DNA of 64,000 nucleotides from CBDCWQ01 sp965223435 (GTDB lineage: Bacteria; Myxococcota; Kuafuiibacteriia; Kuafuiibacteriales; Kuafuiibacteriaceae): NCBI GenBank assembly GCA_965223435.1, contig CBDCWQ010000021.1, positions 1,054,001 to 1,118,000 of the forward strand, given 5' to 3'. The position numbers were made by a program, and so were the translations under genes. The notes beneath the pieces were generated by a model. The model saw only the letters and a program-made list of their open reading frames with translations. It was not told the origin of the DNA and searched no databases. Shown piece by piece: positions 10,154 through 19,865 of the stretch. Numbering within the stretch: position 1 is the first letter of the stretch; each line of letters opens with the position of its first letter.

Positions 10154-11638
10154 ATGAATACACCCCGTCTCAAAGCATGCCGCATCCAGGACCGAGAGCG
10201 AGCGGCTGCCCGCTGTGTCCAACCCCAAACACGCATCCGCCGCAACGTGTATCCCTCAGTGGTGTATGCATCCATGCTGACCGTAACGTTGGTTTCGATT
10301 CTCTCAATCACACCCGCATTGGCCTCCGAAATCGCTTGGCAACGGGGATGGAATCTGCTCATGATCCCTGCCTCTTGGGACCGGGCCGAATTTCCTGAAG
10401 ACGTACGCCTCTGGCGTTTCCAAGACCGACCCCTCGTCGGCCAACCAAAGACCGTCCAGACGGTCATCGAAAGGGTCTCGCCGGGCGAAGGAAACAGGGA
10501 TGGCCTAACCGGCGGAGAACCGAAACCGGCCTTGATGTGGCTCCACGGAAATCATGGGGGCCAAATCACAATCCCAGATCCCGGCCCCAGCGCCATACGT
10601 CGTCAACGCCCGGGCCAGCATGGGCTGACCACATCAATCCCCGCTCGCCACCCAGATCTGCGGGCCGGTTTTCTCGATCTAGAGGCCGGTTTTCTCGCTG
10701 ACTGGGATGCCGGTTCTCAGCGCTACGTCCGGGTTCTCGGGAATCAAGTTTCAGGGCCGAACCGTGAGTGGGTTGAGAATCATATCGAGGGCAATCTCAA
10801 AAAAGCTCTGGAGCTGAGAGCCGCACTCTTGAAACCCGCATCCTCGGATTCGGGACAGTGGGTGCAGGCCGAATACGAACAACCCACCGAAGCGCCACCG
10901 GTCACCTCCGGTGCCAACACCACGCAGAATTCGACCGGAGACCTTACCTACAGGGATGCTCAGGTTCTGGCGGGCTTCGATAGGGTCTGGGTCTATACCC
11001 AGGGCATCGCCCTTCACCAAAGAGCGCGCCGGCACGAAAACGAACCCGCGAAGGGCTTGGCCCGGTGGCTTTGTGATCCGGCGCAAGCGGTGTGGGACGG
11101 CGACCAGATCCTCGGTTGGGCCTTTTCCAAAAACACCAACAAAGACCATTGGCGGGACGTCCGTTTGGTCACCGGCGCCAGCGCCTGGGCCATTCATGGT
11201 CTCGGGGCGTTTTTGGGTTCGGACGCTTTTTTTGAACTCGAGGCCGTAGAACAAACCCACTTTCGTCGCTGCTACCTCGCAGCCCTTCGCGGCCTGGAAC
11301 GTCACCGGGTGCGGGTTGATTTGTCGAGTGGCCTCAAGGGCCCCGGGGTCGATGGATGCGAAGCCAACGCCTGCGGAACGTTGATGACCGCGGGATGGAC
11401 CACCCAAGGCTTATTGCATCGGGACCAACCGTGGATCTTGGGACTGACCGACGATTCAACCGAACGCTTCGCCTACTACGATGTCCTCGATGCCCTGGGA
11501 TACGATGGCTTTGAGGCTGAAAGACCGCCCACCATCCGAAGGACCCAGCAAACGAAAGAAGGCCTGATGCCCGTTGCGGACCCCTTTGTGCCAACCTTGT
11601 CCCAATTCGAAACCCTCAAAAAGCGTGTCCCTGCCTAA
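10154..11638 (+). CDS. Giant exported protein A, N-terminal part (ends at in-frame TAA)
   Basis: Start chosen at ATG 10154 (MNTPRLKAC), ahead of a long basic n-region and a signal peptide ending near SITPALASE; an upstream in-frame start at 9980 is possible. After the leader comes WQRGWNLLMIPASW, matching the start of paralogue B (RAGWNLVAAPSH). From about 10977 there is the beginning of a helical toroid region (FDRVWVYTQGIA, LVTGASAWAIHGLGAF, TAGWTTQGL). The frame stops at TAA 11636-11638 in the context KKRVPA-stop-NVVTEHN. Paralogue B reads KTRVLASNVVTEHN at this place, so the stop replaces what was probably a Ser codon (TCA to TAA). Confidence 0.8.
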   Translation: MNTPRLKACRIQDRERAAARCVQPQTRIRRNVYPSVVYASMLTVTLVSILSITPALASEIAWQRGWNLLMIPASWDRAEFPEDVRLWRFQDRPLVGQPKTVQTVIERVSPGEGNRDGLTGGEPKPALMWLHGNHGGQITIPDPGPSAIRRQRPGQHGLTTSIPARHPDLRAGFLDLEAGFLADWDAGSQRYVRVLGNQVSGPNREWVENHIEGNLKKALELRAALLKPASSDSGQWVQAEYEQPTEAPPVTSGANTTQNSTGDLTYRDAQVLAGFDRVWVYTQGIALHQRARRHENEPAKGLARWLCDPAQAVWDGDQILGWAFSKNTNKDHWRDVRLVTGASAWAIHGLGAFLGSDAFFELEAVEQTHFRRCYLAALRGLERHRVRVDLSSGLKGPGVDGCEANACGTLMTAGWTTQGLLHRDQPWILGLTDDSTERFAYYDVLDALGYDGFEAERPPTIRRTQQTKEGLMPVADPFVPTLSQFETLKKRVPA

Positions 11639-11641
11639 AAC

Positions 11642-14600
11642 GTGGTCACCGAGCACAACCTAGACGTCTTAAGCGTACTCAACCACGCGCTGCGGGAAGA
11701 AGCGCAACTGTGGCCCGGGCTTGAGGGCACCGAACGAAAGACGCGGCGCGCCTGGCTGAAGGCTTGGCGTGACGAGCTCCGAACCGGCATCTTCGAGCTC
11801 CTTTGGGAATCCCCAAAGGAGGGACACACCGAGATGAAACCGCCCAACGGGTGTCGAAGCGAACCCAAGACCATCGTGCAGCAAGGCCGGGTGATCACCG
11901 GCGGAACCTTTGAGGACGATGGACGATTCTTGCCCAGTCAAGAAGTCGCCATCGACAACTGCAGTTGGCTGGCTCTGTCCGTGGACTACGGCTCCCTGCC
12001 GAGCCACCGGGTCAACCAGCTCCAAACGTGCCTCGAATACACGCTGAACAAGTTTGCCGACGACATTCCTTACGGCGCAAGCGATCAGTGCTATTACGGC
12101 ACCCACTATTTCCCCAGCAGTTTCCGAGATCCGTACATTGAACAAAGCGATCTGCAAGAGCGCGTCTATCACCTTGAAGCCACGGCCGGTTTGATCCTGG
12201 GGCTGTTCCGGTTTGCCCAGGCTCACCCCAACCACGGTGCAGCCTTCGAGACCGAGGCCTACACGCTGTGGGCGGGCGTCCAAAGCTTTGTCCACGACCA
12301 TGGCTTTTTGTACGCGAGCGAACGCATCCAAGACCTGTTCGCCTCGCTACCGTCCAGCACGGCAGCCATTTGGTATCTCGATGTGTACGACGCGCTCGAG
12401 GGGCCGGGCGTGGATGAGGACCGCTCCCTCGAAGCCAGCGTGGCCTGGTTCACCCCAGCTTTTGCTGAAACCGAAGTGGCCCAAGACAGCCTCGGAACCT
12501 GGGGCCCAACCCTCTGGGCTGCAGGCCCCAACGCAAGCGGATTCTTGGTCGCTGGTCTGGAGCTTGCCAAACAGATCGGGGCCAAAGAAGCCTTCAAACT
12601 GTTTGTCTTCAACATCATGAACGGACTGGCCATGAGTGGCATCGTGGGGACGATGAACCGCGAAGAGATCGAGGCCCTTGCCGACCACGTGTTTGTGGAT
12701 GAACGGCACAACGTGCTGGTTGTGGATGAAGGCGTGCCCTTTTTGGTCCCGCCCGACTATGCCCTTGTCGGTTGGGCCGCCGACGTTCCATTCGAGCACC
12801 GGGCAAGCCTCTATCACTGGCCCCGCGACGCGATCGCCGAACATCCCAGTTGGTGGGGTGAAGCGCTGTCCTTGAGCGTCGTCGACACGCTCGGTTTCGG
12901 GGTCCGGCCGGAGGCCCGGGCCGAGGCCGCCCAAGCCATCCGCGCGTGGGTTCAAGGCTACGTTCCCCAAAACGTGATCCTCAAAAGAACGGGGGATGGG
13001 GTGGAGATCTATCGAAAGCTCAACCTCGATTTGGGGTGGGAAGCACCCCGGGGCATCGTGCTCCACCTCGGGCCCGATGAACCGACGCCCCGATTGATCC
13101 ACCGGCAGCCGGGTTCTTGGAGCACTTGGTATGAAGACCATGTCCTGACCAATCAGCTTTCGGACGCCCATCGAGAAGCGTACATCCGCGCCATCAATGA
13201 TTGGCTCCTGGACAACCTTCTGGCGCGCCCCGAAAGACTCAGCTTCAAGGAACAAAGCGAAGCGGCCAAAAGACGAATCACCGGCCAAGACCCAACTTCA
13301 ACGTCGGTCACGACACCGAACACGCCCCCACCCCCGGGCGGCCCCACCGGCGGCCTGGGTGATGACACCATAACCTGGCGCAAAAAACAGGTGCGCTGGG
13401 TCGACCCCGGTCCAGAGCTCGTCACCGAAGGTCTTTGGTCCTTGGTCTTTTCATCCACGGATGGCCTTCTTGTCGAAAACGCGGACCAGATTCGTGCGCA
13501 CGCAACCACCCTCAGCCATGCGCGGGTTCGGCGCTTCTACAAAGGACGAGAACTGACCGACGAAGCCCAATATCCATCCGGCATCTCAGAGTGGAAAGTA
13601 AAGAACATCTTCCGCAGCCAGCCGGTGGGGGCGCTGGACGCGCACCAGGGGACAACCGACCTCGAGCGCGAAATGGACGCGCTGGTGCGAACGGGGCTGA
13701 ACCTTGGCCGTCCCCTTCGCCTCTACCCCCTCCCGAGCGGGCGCGTGGCCATTCACCCGGACGACCACGTCACCCTCGCGGCCTTCAACCTCCTCAAGCA
13801 GGACTCGGTCCCCGTTCGCTTGGGGCTTCCACCCTACGAGTGGAGCGAAGCCCAAAACGGAAACCGGGCGCCCGAGCAGCGTCCGCGAACCCCGACCGGA
13901 GCCACTCCCGCCGCTTTGAAAAACGCGGAGCAGCAAGTCTATCAAACCACCTTCCTCGAGTTCAAAAGCGCCCCCAAGGAGCTCTTCAAGAACGTGGGAC
14001 TCATGGCAGATGGCTCCAATTCCAGCCTGTGGGCCCATTTGTGGAAAGAGTCGTCGAGCGCGTGGATCCACAGCACCCACGATGTGTCCACCCTGGGTTG
14101 GGCCACCGGACAGTCGGTGGACAAGACCATCTTTCTCGTCCAGCCCGAAGGAGGACTCAACCTCAACGTGGCTCTCGGCCATGACTTCAAAAACGGTGCA
14201 GTCGTCTTCCCTACGGTCTCATCCAACAACGTCCTCGGCGCCTTTGTGCCCAAAAGCACCGATTTCGAAGACATCGACGCCGGGACCTTCACCATCAATG
14301 AGACCGCCCACCAACGTCTCCCGTGGGCGTATGGCCTCGCCACCGGGCTGGCTCAGCTGGACCTTTGGGACCTCGAGGTTCTGACCGCCCCAGAAACTGC
14401 GGTCGCCTCTTTGGTCCGCGAACTTCACGAGGCCAAAAAGTTCGTCCCGCCCCTTTTGGTGGTCCACAGACCCGACGGGGGACGGTCGGTGCTCAGCAGT
14501 CCGCTGGAGGTGCACGCGCTTCGAGAACTCGGCGTACGAACCACGCCCGCGCTGATCATTTCTTGGGCCAAGCTCAACGCTCCGGACAAAAAGCAGCTCA

Positions 14601-17600
14601 AGGCCGCCTATGGCCTCGACGCCGAAGGACGCCTTTTGGGGTTCCGGCAAGAGCTCCATATCAACCCCGAGTCAGCCCTCTTTCCGCAAGAAAAAGAGCC
14701 GATCAAGATCATCGCATTCAACCCAGTGCGAGGTTTTCTGGGAAGTCGAACCAGCGCGGCCGTCATCGACGACTTCAGCCAGGGTGGGAGCACACTTCAA
14801 CCGCTTCCAAAAGGCGCCAGTCAGGGCCTCAAACACGCCCACGTCCTGTGGAATGAGTTTTCGCGGCAAGCAACAAACGAAGGGCTCGACCGACACCGTG
14901 CACGGGTCCTGGGGCTGGATGTCGGTCCGGCCGAAAAAACCACGCCGAATGACGTGGTACGGGCCATCCGCCGCAGCATTCAAGAGCGGCGATCCTCGGT
15001 TTTTGGACCCGGCAAATACACCGTGGTGGTCATCAGCATCAGTCCCCAACTGCGCTACGACCTGGAGGCCGCGTTTCCGAGTGCCGACCGCCAACGCTTG
15101 GCCGCATTGAAAAAGCAGCTCCACCAAACGCTGTCCGAAGCCATCGCCGACGCGGGGCGAGCCCAGATGCTGGTCTTTGCGGGTGCGGCCCCGGGCGCAA
15201 GCCTCAGCGAAGCGATCGTTGAAGCCGGACAGGGTCAGGACCACTTTTTTGTGGTCGCCGGCACCGAAAAAATGATCCCCGGAAAGAGGACCGTCCCCAA
15301 AACATCGGTCCCCGCGCACACCGACTTTCTGGCGCCCGGGCGGGCGCCCCTGCTCACCCAAGACGGTGTGGTGATCGCGAAGGAAGACTACGTTCCCTTG
15401 GCCCTGTCTTCCGCTGCTGCCATCGTCAGTCACGTGAAGTTTTTCAGCATGGAACGGAGTTTCGACATGGTCCCGAGCATCATTCGGCAAACGTTGGTGC
15501 CCATCTTTGGTTCCGCCGAAGAGATCAAGCATCTGTCACCCGAACACCTCCACAGGGTGACCCGCATGGTGCGCGAAGACCACGTCAGCCTGGGGCCGGC
15601 CGTCCGAAACACCGACCCAACATCGTTCGGGGGCCGCGTCCATTCCACGGTGTCGGTGGACCAGGCCGTGGTGATCCAGGACCCGGGAAGTCTGTCGGTC
15701 CAGATCTTTTCCTCCATGAAGGACATCGTCGTCAAGGACGGCGGTGAGATCGCCCTGTTTCTCGACGGCAACCTTCAGGGCATTGTCGCGGGCTCGGTTT
15801 GGAATCAGGCGCTCCGCAACGGCGACATCCGCATTCGATCCGGAAGCCCCGACAAGCTCACCTATTTCGGGGGCCGAGCCCTCCACGAAGCCGGCCAGAA
15901 ACTTCGCTTTTTGGACCATGACGCAAAGCGTGAAGATACGGAGGACGGGCCTTGGATCACCACCGATGCCATTGTGGCCTCGGAGTACAAGAGCCTCATC
16001 ACCCACCGCGATGAGGCCCTGAAAAACATGGGCCGACCACGCGTCCGCCGGCACCGAGGAAATCAAGAGGTCGCCCCAAACAACTATCCGAAGGGTGTAT
16101 TCGAAGTCGACATCAAGACCCTCTTCCGAACCCAGGGGGTGCACGCCGACAAGAGCACTGTCCGAGACACGCCCTCGGTGAAAGCCTGGTTGTCCACCCT
16201 AACCAAGGATGGCCTGGACGTCGACAACCCAGTCCACGTCTCTTTGCTCGGGGACCGGCTGCTGGTCTGGCCAAGCGACCACGATCTTCTCGCCGCGTTG
16301 AATCTTCTCCAAGAGAGCAAGGTGCCGGTCCGCTTGGTCCCACACTTTGAGGGGTGGCATGTGGATTTCGTCGGAAGGAACCCACAGTCGAACCCTGAAA
16401 CCCCATACGGAATCTCTAAATCGGTCTTGGACGCCATCCAGCCCCAAGTCACCCAAGCCCACTACATCGAGGGACCTTCCGATCCGCAAACTGCGTTCCA
16501 GGCCGGTATTCAAGCCGAAGGCACAGATCCCGACCTCTTACGACACATCTGGAATACGGGTGCCAACAGTGCATGGGTCACCGGCTACGACGATCTTCCG
16601 TTTGAACGGGTTTTTAAGGAGCCCAAGTTCAAGGACCCACCCATCACCGTTTACCTCGTGCGTTTTAGGGGTGGACTAACGCTTTCTGAGGAACCCAGGG
16701 TCGTCGGGGGATCTGAGACCGCCGTGCCCAGTATTCGTGCACGCGACGTCCTCGCCGCGGTGACCTGGTCGGGCAAGAAAACCTCTTGGATCATCAACCC
16801 CCATGCAGAGCGCCCGCTTCCCGACTTCGCGCAATGGACCGACCGGACAACAACGTACCAACTTCTCGACGGGCTGGACCTCACCGCTTACGATCGTTCC
16901 GAAGTGTCCATGCTCACGAATGCCGTCGTGGAGGACAACTTGGTTCTCGAACCGCTGGTGGTCCTCAAAAAGGACCGAGATACTTACCTTCTTGCGGGGA
17001 AAGAGCGCGCGGTAGCCCTGCGCAGCCTGGGACAGACTTCGATGTCGGCTCTTATCCTCGATTGGGCGCGGTTGAGCGTGGATCAAAAATCCGATTTGGT
17101 TCGGGCCTTTCCGGAAGTGGGGGCCGTCAGTTCCAAACCCACTCCGGACGAAGGCCCTTCAGAGGCTTTCACGGAAGAACCACCGTCCATCCCCAAGGCA
17201 CCCCGCCTCGGCCCCAGTCACACCATCGGAAACAAGGTCCGAATTCGCTTCGATGAGAGCTTGGCTCCCCAGTACAAACTTGGTTTTTCGGGAGACATTC
17301 TGCTCGTCAGCACACCCGATGTGTCTCTGCTCGCGTCGAACCTCGGGTCGGGAACGTTTTTTGGCGACTTCACGGAAGTCTTGAGAGCCTTGGGCAAAAA
17401 GCCGGGGCTTTTTTCCATCGATGTTCTCGACCACCGTTCCCGGTCCGGGAACGTGGATTTGAGCGACATGCTCAGGCCGCACAACCCTTGGTACCCAACG
17501 TTCCGCAAACGCTTTGGGGCCAATGCATTCCCGGGACCACCGGCAGGGTGGAAGCGTCATATCGCTTATCTGTTCATGGGCCAGGAGGGTGGACGAGTCT

Positions 17601-18067
17601 CCAATACCGTCGAGTTCACGCCAAAAACGGTCTCCGTCCCCGTGACCCTTTTGCCTCCCAAGATCGGACCGAGCGGAGATTGGCAAAACTTCGATGTTCA
17701 TTTCTCCTACTACGAGGACAATTACGACCCCCTAGACGCCGAACTCTACTTCGCCAAAGTTTCTTCCACGAACGTTGCTCAGGGCCCTATCGACTTCATC
17801 GTTTTCGACCTCCGTTCACTCCGTCGAGGAGCCTCCTCCTCCCAACACAACATCCCGGTGGGTACGCGCCAAAAGAGCGTGCGCGACAACCTGAGCCTCC
17901 CCAAGTTTGTCCAGAGCATCCAGGCCACGGACGCCTTCGACCTATGGGTCTCCGTGCGCTTCCGTGCATACGGGTGGGGGATACATCTTTTGGGGCCTTC
18001 TCGCGAGAGTCAGCCGATCAAGGTTGACCTCAAACAATGGCCCTTCGGTAGCCTTCTCAGACCCTAG
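11642..18067 (+). CDS. Giant exported protein A, C-terminal part: toroid, ParB-like, ART-like and subtilase-like modules
   Basis: Same frame as the preceding part, one codon after its TAA, so separate translation would need GTG 11642. There is no signal peptide of its own. Residues 1-540 complete the alpha/alpha toroid (VAIDNCSWLALSVDYG, YHLEATAGLILGL), like six-hairpin glycosidases; catalytic acids could not be assigned. After a Pro/Gly linker come ParB-like segments (about 653-726, 930-986, 1487-1570, 1763-1823; e.g. VWPSDHDLLAALNLL followed by VPVRL). Two degenerate ADP-ribosyltransferase-like segments lie at about 783-863 and 1627-1710. A subtilisin-like region (about 1033-1273) shows AAVIDDF, DFLAPG and LALSSAAAIVSHV. 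The C-terminus is beta-rich. These domain assignments are pattern-based and tentative. Confidence 0.75.
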   Translation: MVTEHNLDVLSVLNHALREEAQLWPGLEGTERKTRRAWLKAWRDELRTGIFELLWESPKEGHTEMKPPNGCRSEPKTIVQQGRVITGGTFEDDGRFLPSQEVAIDNCSWLALSVDYGSLPSHRVNQLQTCLEYTLNKFADDIPYGASDQCYYGTHYFPSSFRDPYIEQSDLQERVYHLEATAGLILGLFRFAQAHPNHGAAFETEAYTLWAGVQSFVHDHGFLYASERIQDLFASLPSSTAAIWYLDVYDALEGPGVDEDRSLEASVAWFTPAFAETEVAQDSLGTWGPTLWAAGPNASGFLVAGLELAKQIGAKEAFKLFVFNIMNGLAMSGIVGTMNREEIEALADHVFVDERHNVLVVDEGVPFLVPPDYALVGWAADVPFEHRASLYHWPRDAIAEHPSWWGEALSLSVVDTLGFGVRPEARAEAAQAIRAWVQGYVPQNVILKRTGDGVEIYRKLNLDLGWEAPRGIVLHLGPDEPTPRLIHRQPGSWSTWYEDHVLTNQLSDAHREAYIRAINDWLLDNLLARPERLSFKEQSEAAKRRITGQDPTSTSVTTPNTPPPPGGPTGGLGDDTITWRKKQVRWVDPGPELVTEGLWSLVFSSTDGLLVENADQIRAHATTLSHARVRRFYKGRELTDEAQYPSGISEWKVKNIFRSQPVGALDAHQGTTDLEREMDALVRTGLNLGRPLRLYPLPSGRVAIHPDDHVTLAAFNLLKQDSVPVRLGLPPYEWSEAQNGNRAPEQRPRTPTGATPAALKNAEQQVYQTTFLEFKSAPKELFKNVGLMADGSNSSLWAHLWKESSSAWIHSTHDVSTLGWATGQSVDKTIFLVQPEGGLNLNVALGHDFKNGAVVFPTVSSNNVLGAFVPKSTDFEDIDAGTFTINETAHQRLPWAYGLATGLAQLDLWDLEVLTAPETAVASLVRELHEAKKFVPPLLVVHRPDGGRSVLSSPLEVHALRELGVRTTPALIISWAKLNAPDKKQLKAAYGLDAEGRLLGFRQELHINPESALFPQEKEPIKIIAFNPVRGFLGSRTSAAVIDDFSQGGSTLQPLPKGASQGLKHAHVLWNEFSRQATNEGLDRHRARVLGLDVGPAEKTTPNDVVRAIRRSIQERRSSVFGPGKYTVVVISISPQLRYDLEAAFPSADRQRLAALKKQLHQTLSEAIADAGRAQMLVFAGAAPGASLSEAIVEAGQGQDHFFVVAGTEKMIPGKRTVPKTSVPAHTDFLAPGRAPLLTQDGVVIAKEDYVPLALSSAAAIVSHVKFFSMERSFDMVPSIIRQTLVPIFGSAEEIKHLSPEHLHRVTRMVREDHVSLGPAVRNTDPTSFGGRVHSTVSVDQAVVIQDPGSLSVQIFSSMKDIVVKDGGEIALFLDGNLQGIVAGSVWNQALRNGDIRIRSGSPDKLTYFGGRALHEAGQKLRFLDHDAKREDTEDGPWITTDAIVASEYKSLITHRDEALKNMGRPRVRRHRGNQEVAPNNYPKGVFEVDIKTLFRTQGVHADKSTVRDTPSVKAWLSTLTKDGLDVDNPVHVSLLGDRLLVWPSDHDLLAALNLLQESKVPVRLVPHFEGWHVDFVGRNPQSNPETPYGISKSVLDAIQPQVTQAHYIEGPSDPQTAFQAGIQAEGTDPDLLRHIWNTGANSAWVTGYDDLPFERVFKEPKFKDPPITVYLVRFRGGLTLSEEPRVVGGSETAVPSIRARDVLAAVTWSGKKTSWIINPHAERPLPDFAQWTDRTTTYQLLDGLDLTAYDRSEVSMLTNAVVEDNLVLEPLVVLKKDRDTYLLAGKERAVALRSLGQTSMSALILDWARLSVDQKSDLVRAFPEVGAVSSKPTPDEGPSEAFTEEPPSIPKAPRLGPSHTIGNKVRIRFDESLAPQYKLGFSGDILLVSTPDVSLLASNLGSGTFFGDFTEVLRALGKKPGLFSIDVLDHRSRSGNVDLSDMLRPHNPWYPTFRKRFGANAFPGPPAGWKRHIAYLFMGQEGGRVSNTVEFTPKTVSVPVTLLPPKIGPSGDWQNFDVHFSYYEDNYDPLDAELYFAKVSSTNVAQGPIDFIVFDLRSLRRGASSSQHNIPVGTRQKSVRDNLSLPKFVQSIQATDAFDLWVSVRFRAYGWGIHLLGPSRESQPIKVDLKQWPFGSLLRP

Positions 18068-18551
18068 ACCGATCCCCACAACAGATTCCCAAATCGAAAT
18101 TCGTTCATGGCGATTGGTCAGGGTAAATAGGAGTGCCTGTCCCCTTCTGCGTCGTCCCTTAGAGGATGCGGATACGTTTGTTCGATCTCGACCCCCAACT
18201 GAGCTTGGCTGTCTATACGTCGATGATGGACGATTCATTCAGCCCTCTCCCGAGGAACGCCCCCAAACACACTACGGGCGCCCGGGGGGTATTTTACCAA
18301 AAATCGGCTCTGGCCCCTCCCCGGTGAACTAAACAGGATCTCATTGACCTCCGGCACTTCGGGCTGCCGATGCATCTACGTGGTCTTCTGCGGTTCCGCA
18401 ATGCGTTTCGAAGCAGCCGAAAAAGACGACCGCAGGTGGCCAACCGCGGTCCTCAATGAGCGAGTTCATCAGATCCCGCGCATAGGAACCTACGCGCATG
18501 ATCCACGATAGCGGAAGCCGAGGAGCGATATGGGTGTCTGCTCAGCGCGGG
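18068..18551. other. Intergenic region, no supported gene
   Basis: A 484-bp gap between two convergent genes. The longest plausible small frame is a 52-codon ATG frame at 18341-18499 on the minus strand (MRVGSYARDLMNSLIEDRG); it has no recognisable relatives and I do not call it. No T-tailed hairpin terminator was seen for giant gene A. Confidence 0.4.
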
Positions 18552-19727
18552 TTACAGGACGACTCTTAGTCCGGCAGCGACGCCCACCGTGAGGTCGCGG
18601 GTGAGAAGGTTGACTTGGGTGAAGATCTTGACTGGACCGAGGTGAAGTTGGAGACCGCCAAGAACGCGGAACAGCACCGAATCCGCACCGCCGGATTCTT
18701 GAGCGCTGATGATGGCGGTGCCGAGCTCGGAGATGCCCAGGCTTTCAAGATTGTTCACGGACAGAGAGCTTTGTAAGTCCAGATCGGTGGTGGCCTTGCC
18801 GAGTGGGATGTCGATGCCGAAGCCGGCGTAGAGGCTGAAGAGATACAGAAAACGCACGTCGGTGGTGACTTCGAGGGGGATCGTCAAGGCGCTTTGGGTC
18901 AGTTTGAGTCTTCCCGTCGATCGGGTCAGGAGGTCGATACCTTGGCCCACCGGCGACTCCGTATTGAACGTACCTTCCAGCGACAGGGACATGCGAGACA
19001 GCTCCAAGCCCGAAGTGAGGGCGATGCCCCCCCACTGGACAAGGGTGCTTGTGCCCATGGGCTCGAAGGGGCGGTATTGGGCGTGGAGTCCGAAGTTTGA
19101 GAAGGTGCCCTTCAACTGCGAGACGCTCAGTGGGTAATAGAGAGCATTGGCGAACAGCGTCCATTGGGGGAGGTCGAACCTTTGCAAGTTGTATCCGGCC
19201 ATGAGGGACACCTGGGCGCTGCCTACGGGTATCGCGCGTTCGATGTTTTCTGGGTTGACGTTGCTCAGGGCTTCCAGATCTGAGCGGCCGGCGTCGGTGG
19301 CGGCGTTGATGGCGAGGCCGAAAACAAAACTATCTGGATGGGAAGCGTAGTCGACCCCCAAACCCTTGTTGGATAGATTTTGTGCGTTGGCCGACAAGCG
19401 CACAAACTCCGGCACATTGGCCAAGCCATAGAGGGCCAGAATCTGTTCCCGGATCAGGGGTGTGACTGCGTCGGGGGTGAGCCCGAGCTCTTGGCTCAGC
19501 AGCCGTTGGGTGTTCTCGTTAAGGGTGATGTCGATGGTTTGGCCCCGGGCGAGCCCTGGGAGTGCAGTCACGGCAAGCGCGACGACGGTTCCGACAAGTC
19601 TGGTTGGTCGTCCCACCCCTTCACTGTGGCGGGAGCTCGGATTGGGCGCCAGCTCTTTTTGGGGACGAGGTCTGGCCAGGGCTAAACCCCGACATAAGCC
19701 TATGAAATCAGAGGCGTTAGGCCTCAT
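18552..19727 (-). CDS. Predicted outer-membrane beta-barrel protein
   Basis: 391 residues from ATG 19727. The signal sequence (GTVVALAVTALPGLARGQ) is preceded by about 45 polar residues, so the true start may be the GTG at 19616; neither has a clear ribosome binding site. The mature part begins with a helical stretch (NENTQRLLSQELGL), followed by alternating amphipathic beta-strands and aromatic-rich segments typical of an outer-membrane barrel. It ends in LTVGVAAGLRVVL; a hydrophobic last strand is usual for BAM substrates, though here the last residue is Leu rather than Phe. The family is not recognised. The gene is divergent from miaB. Confidence 0.65.
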   Translation of the reverse strand: MRPNASDFIGLCRGLALARPRPQKELAPNPSSRHSEGVGRPTRLVGTVVALAVTALPGLARGQTIDITLNENTQRLLSQELGLTPDAVTPLIREQILALYGLANVPEFVRLSANAQNLSNKGLGVDYASHPDSFVFGLAINAATDAGRSDLEALSNVNPENIERAIPVGSAQVSLMAGYNLQRFDLPQWTLFANALYYPLSVSQLKGTFSNFGLHAQYRPFEPMGTSTLVQWGGIALTSGLELSRMSLSLEGTFNTESPVGQGIDLLTRSTGRLKLTQSALTIPLEVTTDVRFLYLFSLYAGFGIDIPLGKATTDLDLQSSLSVNNLESLGISELGTAIISAQESGGADSVLFRVLGGLQLHLGPVKIFTQVNLLTRDLTVGVAAGLRVVL

Positions 19728-19865
19728 GTACGGTCATCTGGCCGGTGGAAGGGGACCATGCCTCGATGTGTGGGGCTTGGCCCAGAAAAAGGTCGTCGTT
19801 CGCCTGGTGGGGAACACATTCTTTATTGGGGCTTTGTTCCGGGGAGGGTAGAGTGCCGCCTTATT

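Noticed and set aside
18341..18499. 52-codon minus-strand ATG frame
   Set aside because: No supporting Shine-Dalgarno, homologous pattern or context; noted only in the intergenic entry.
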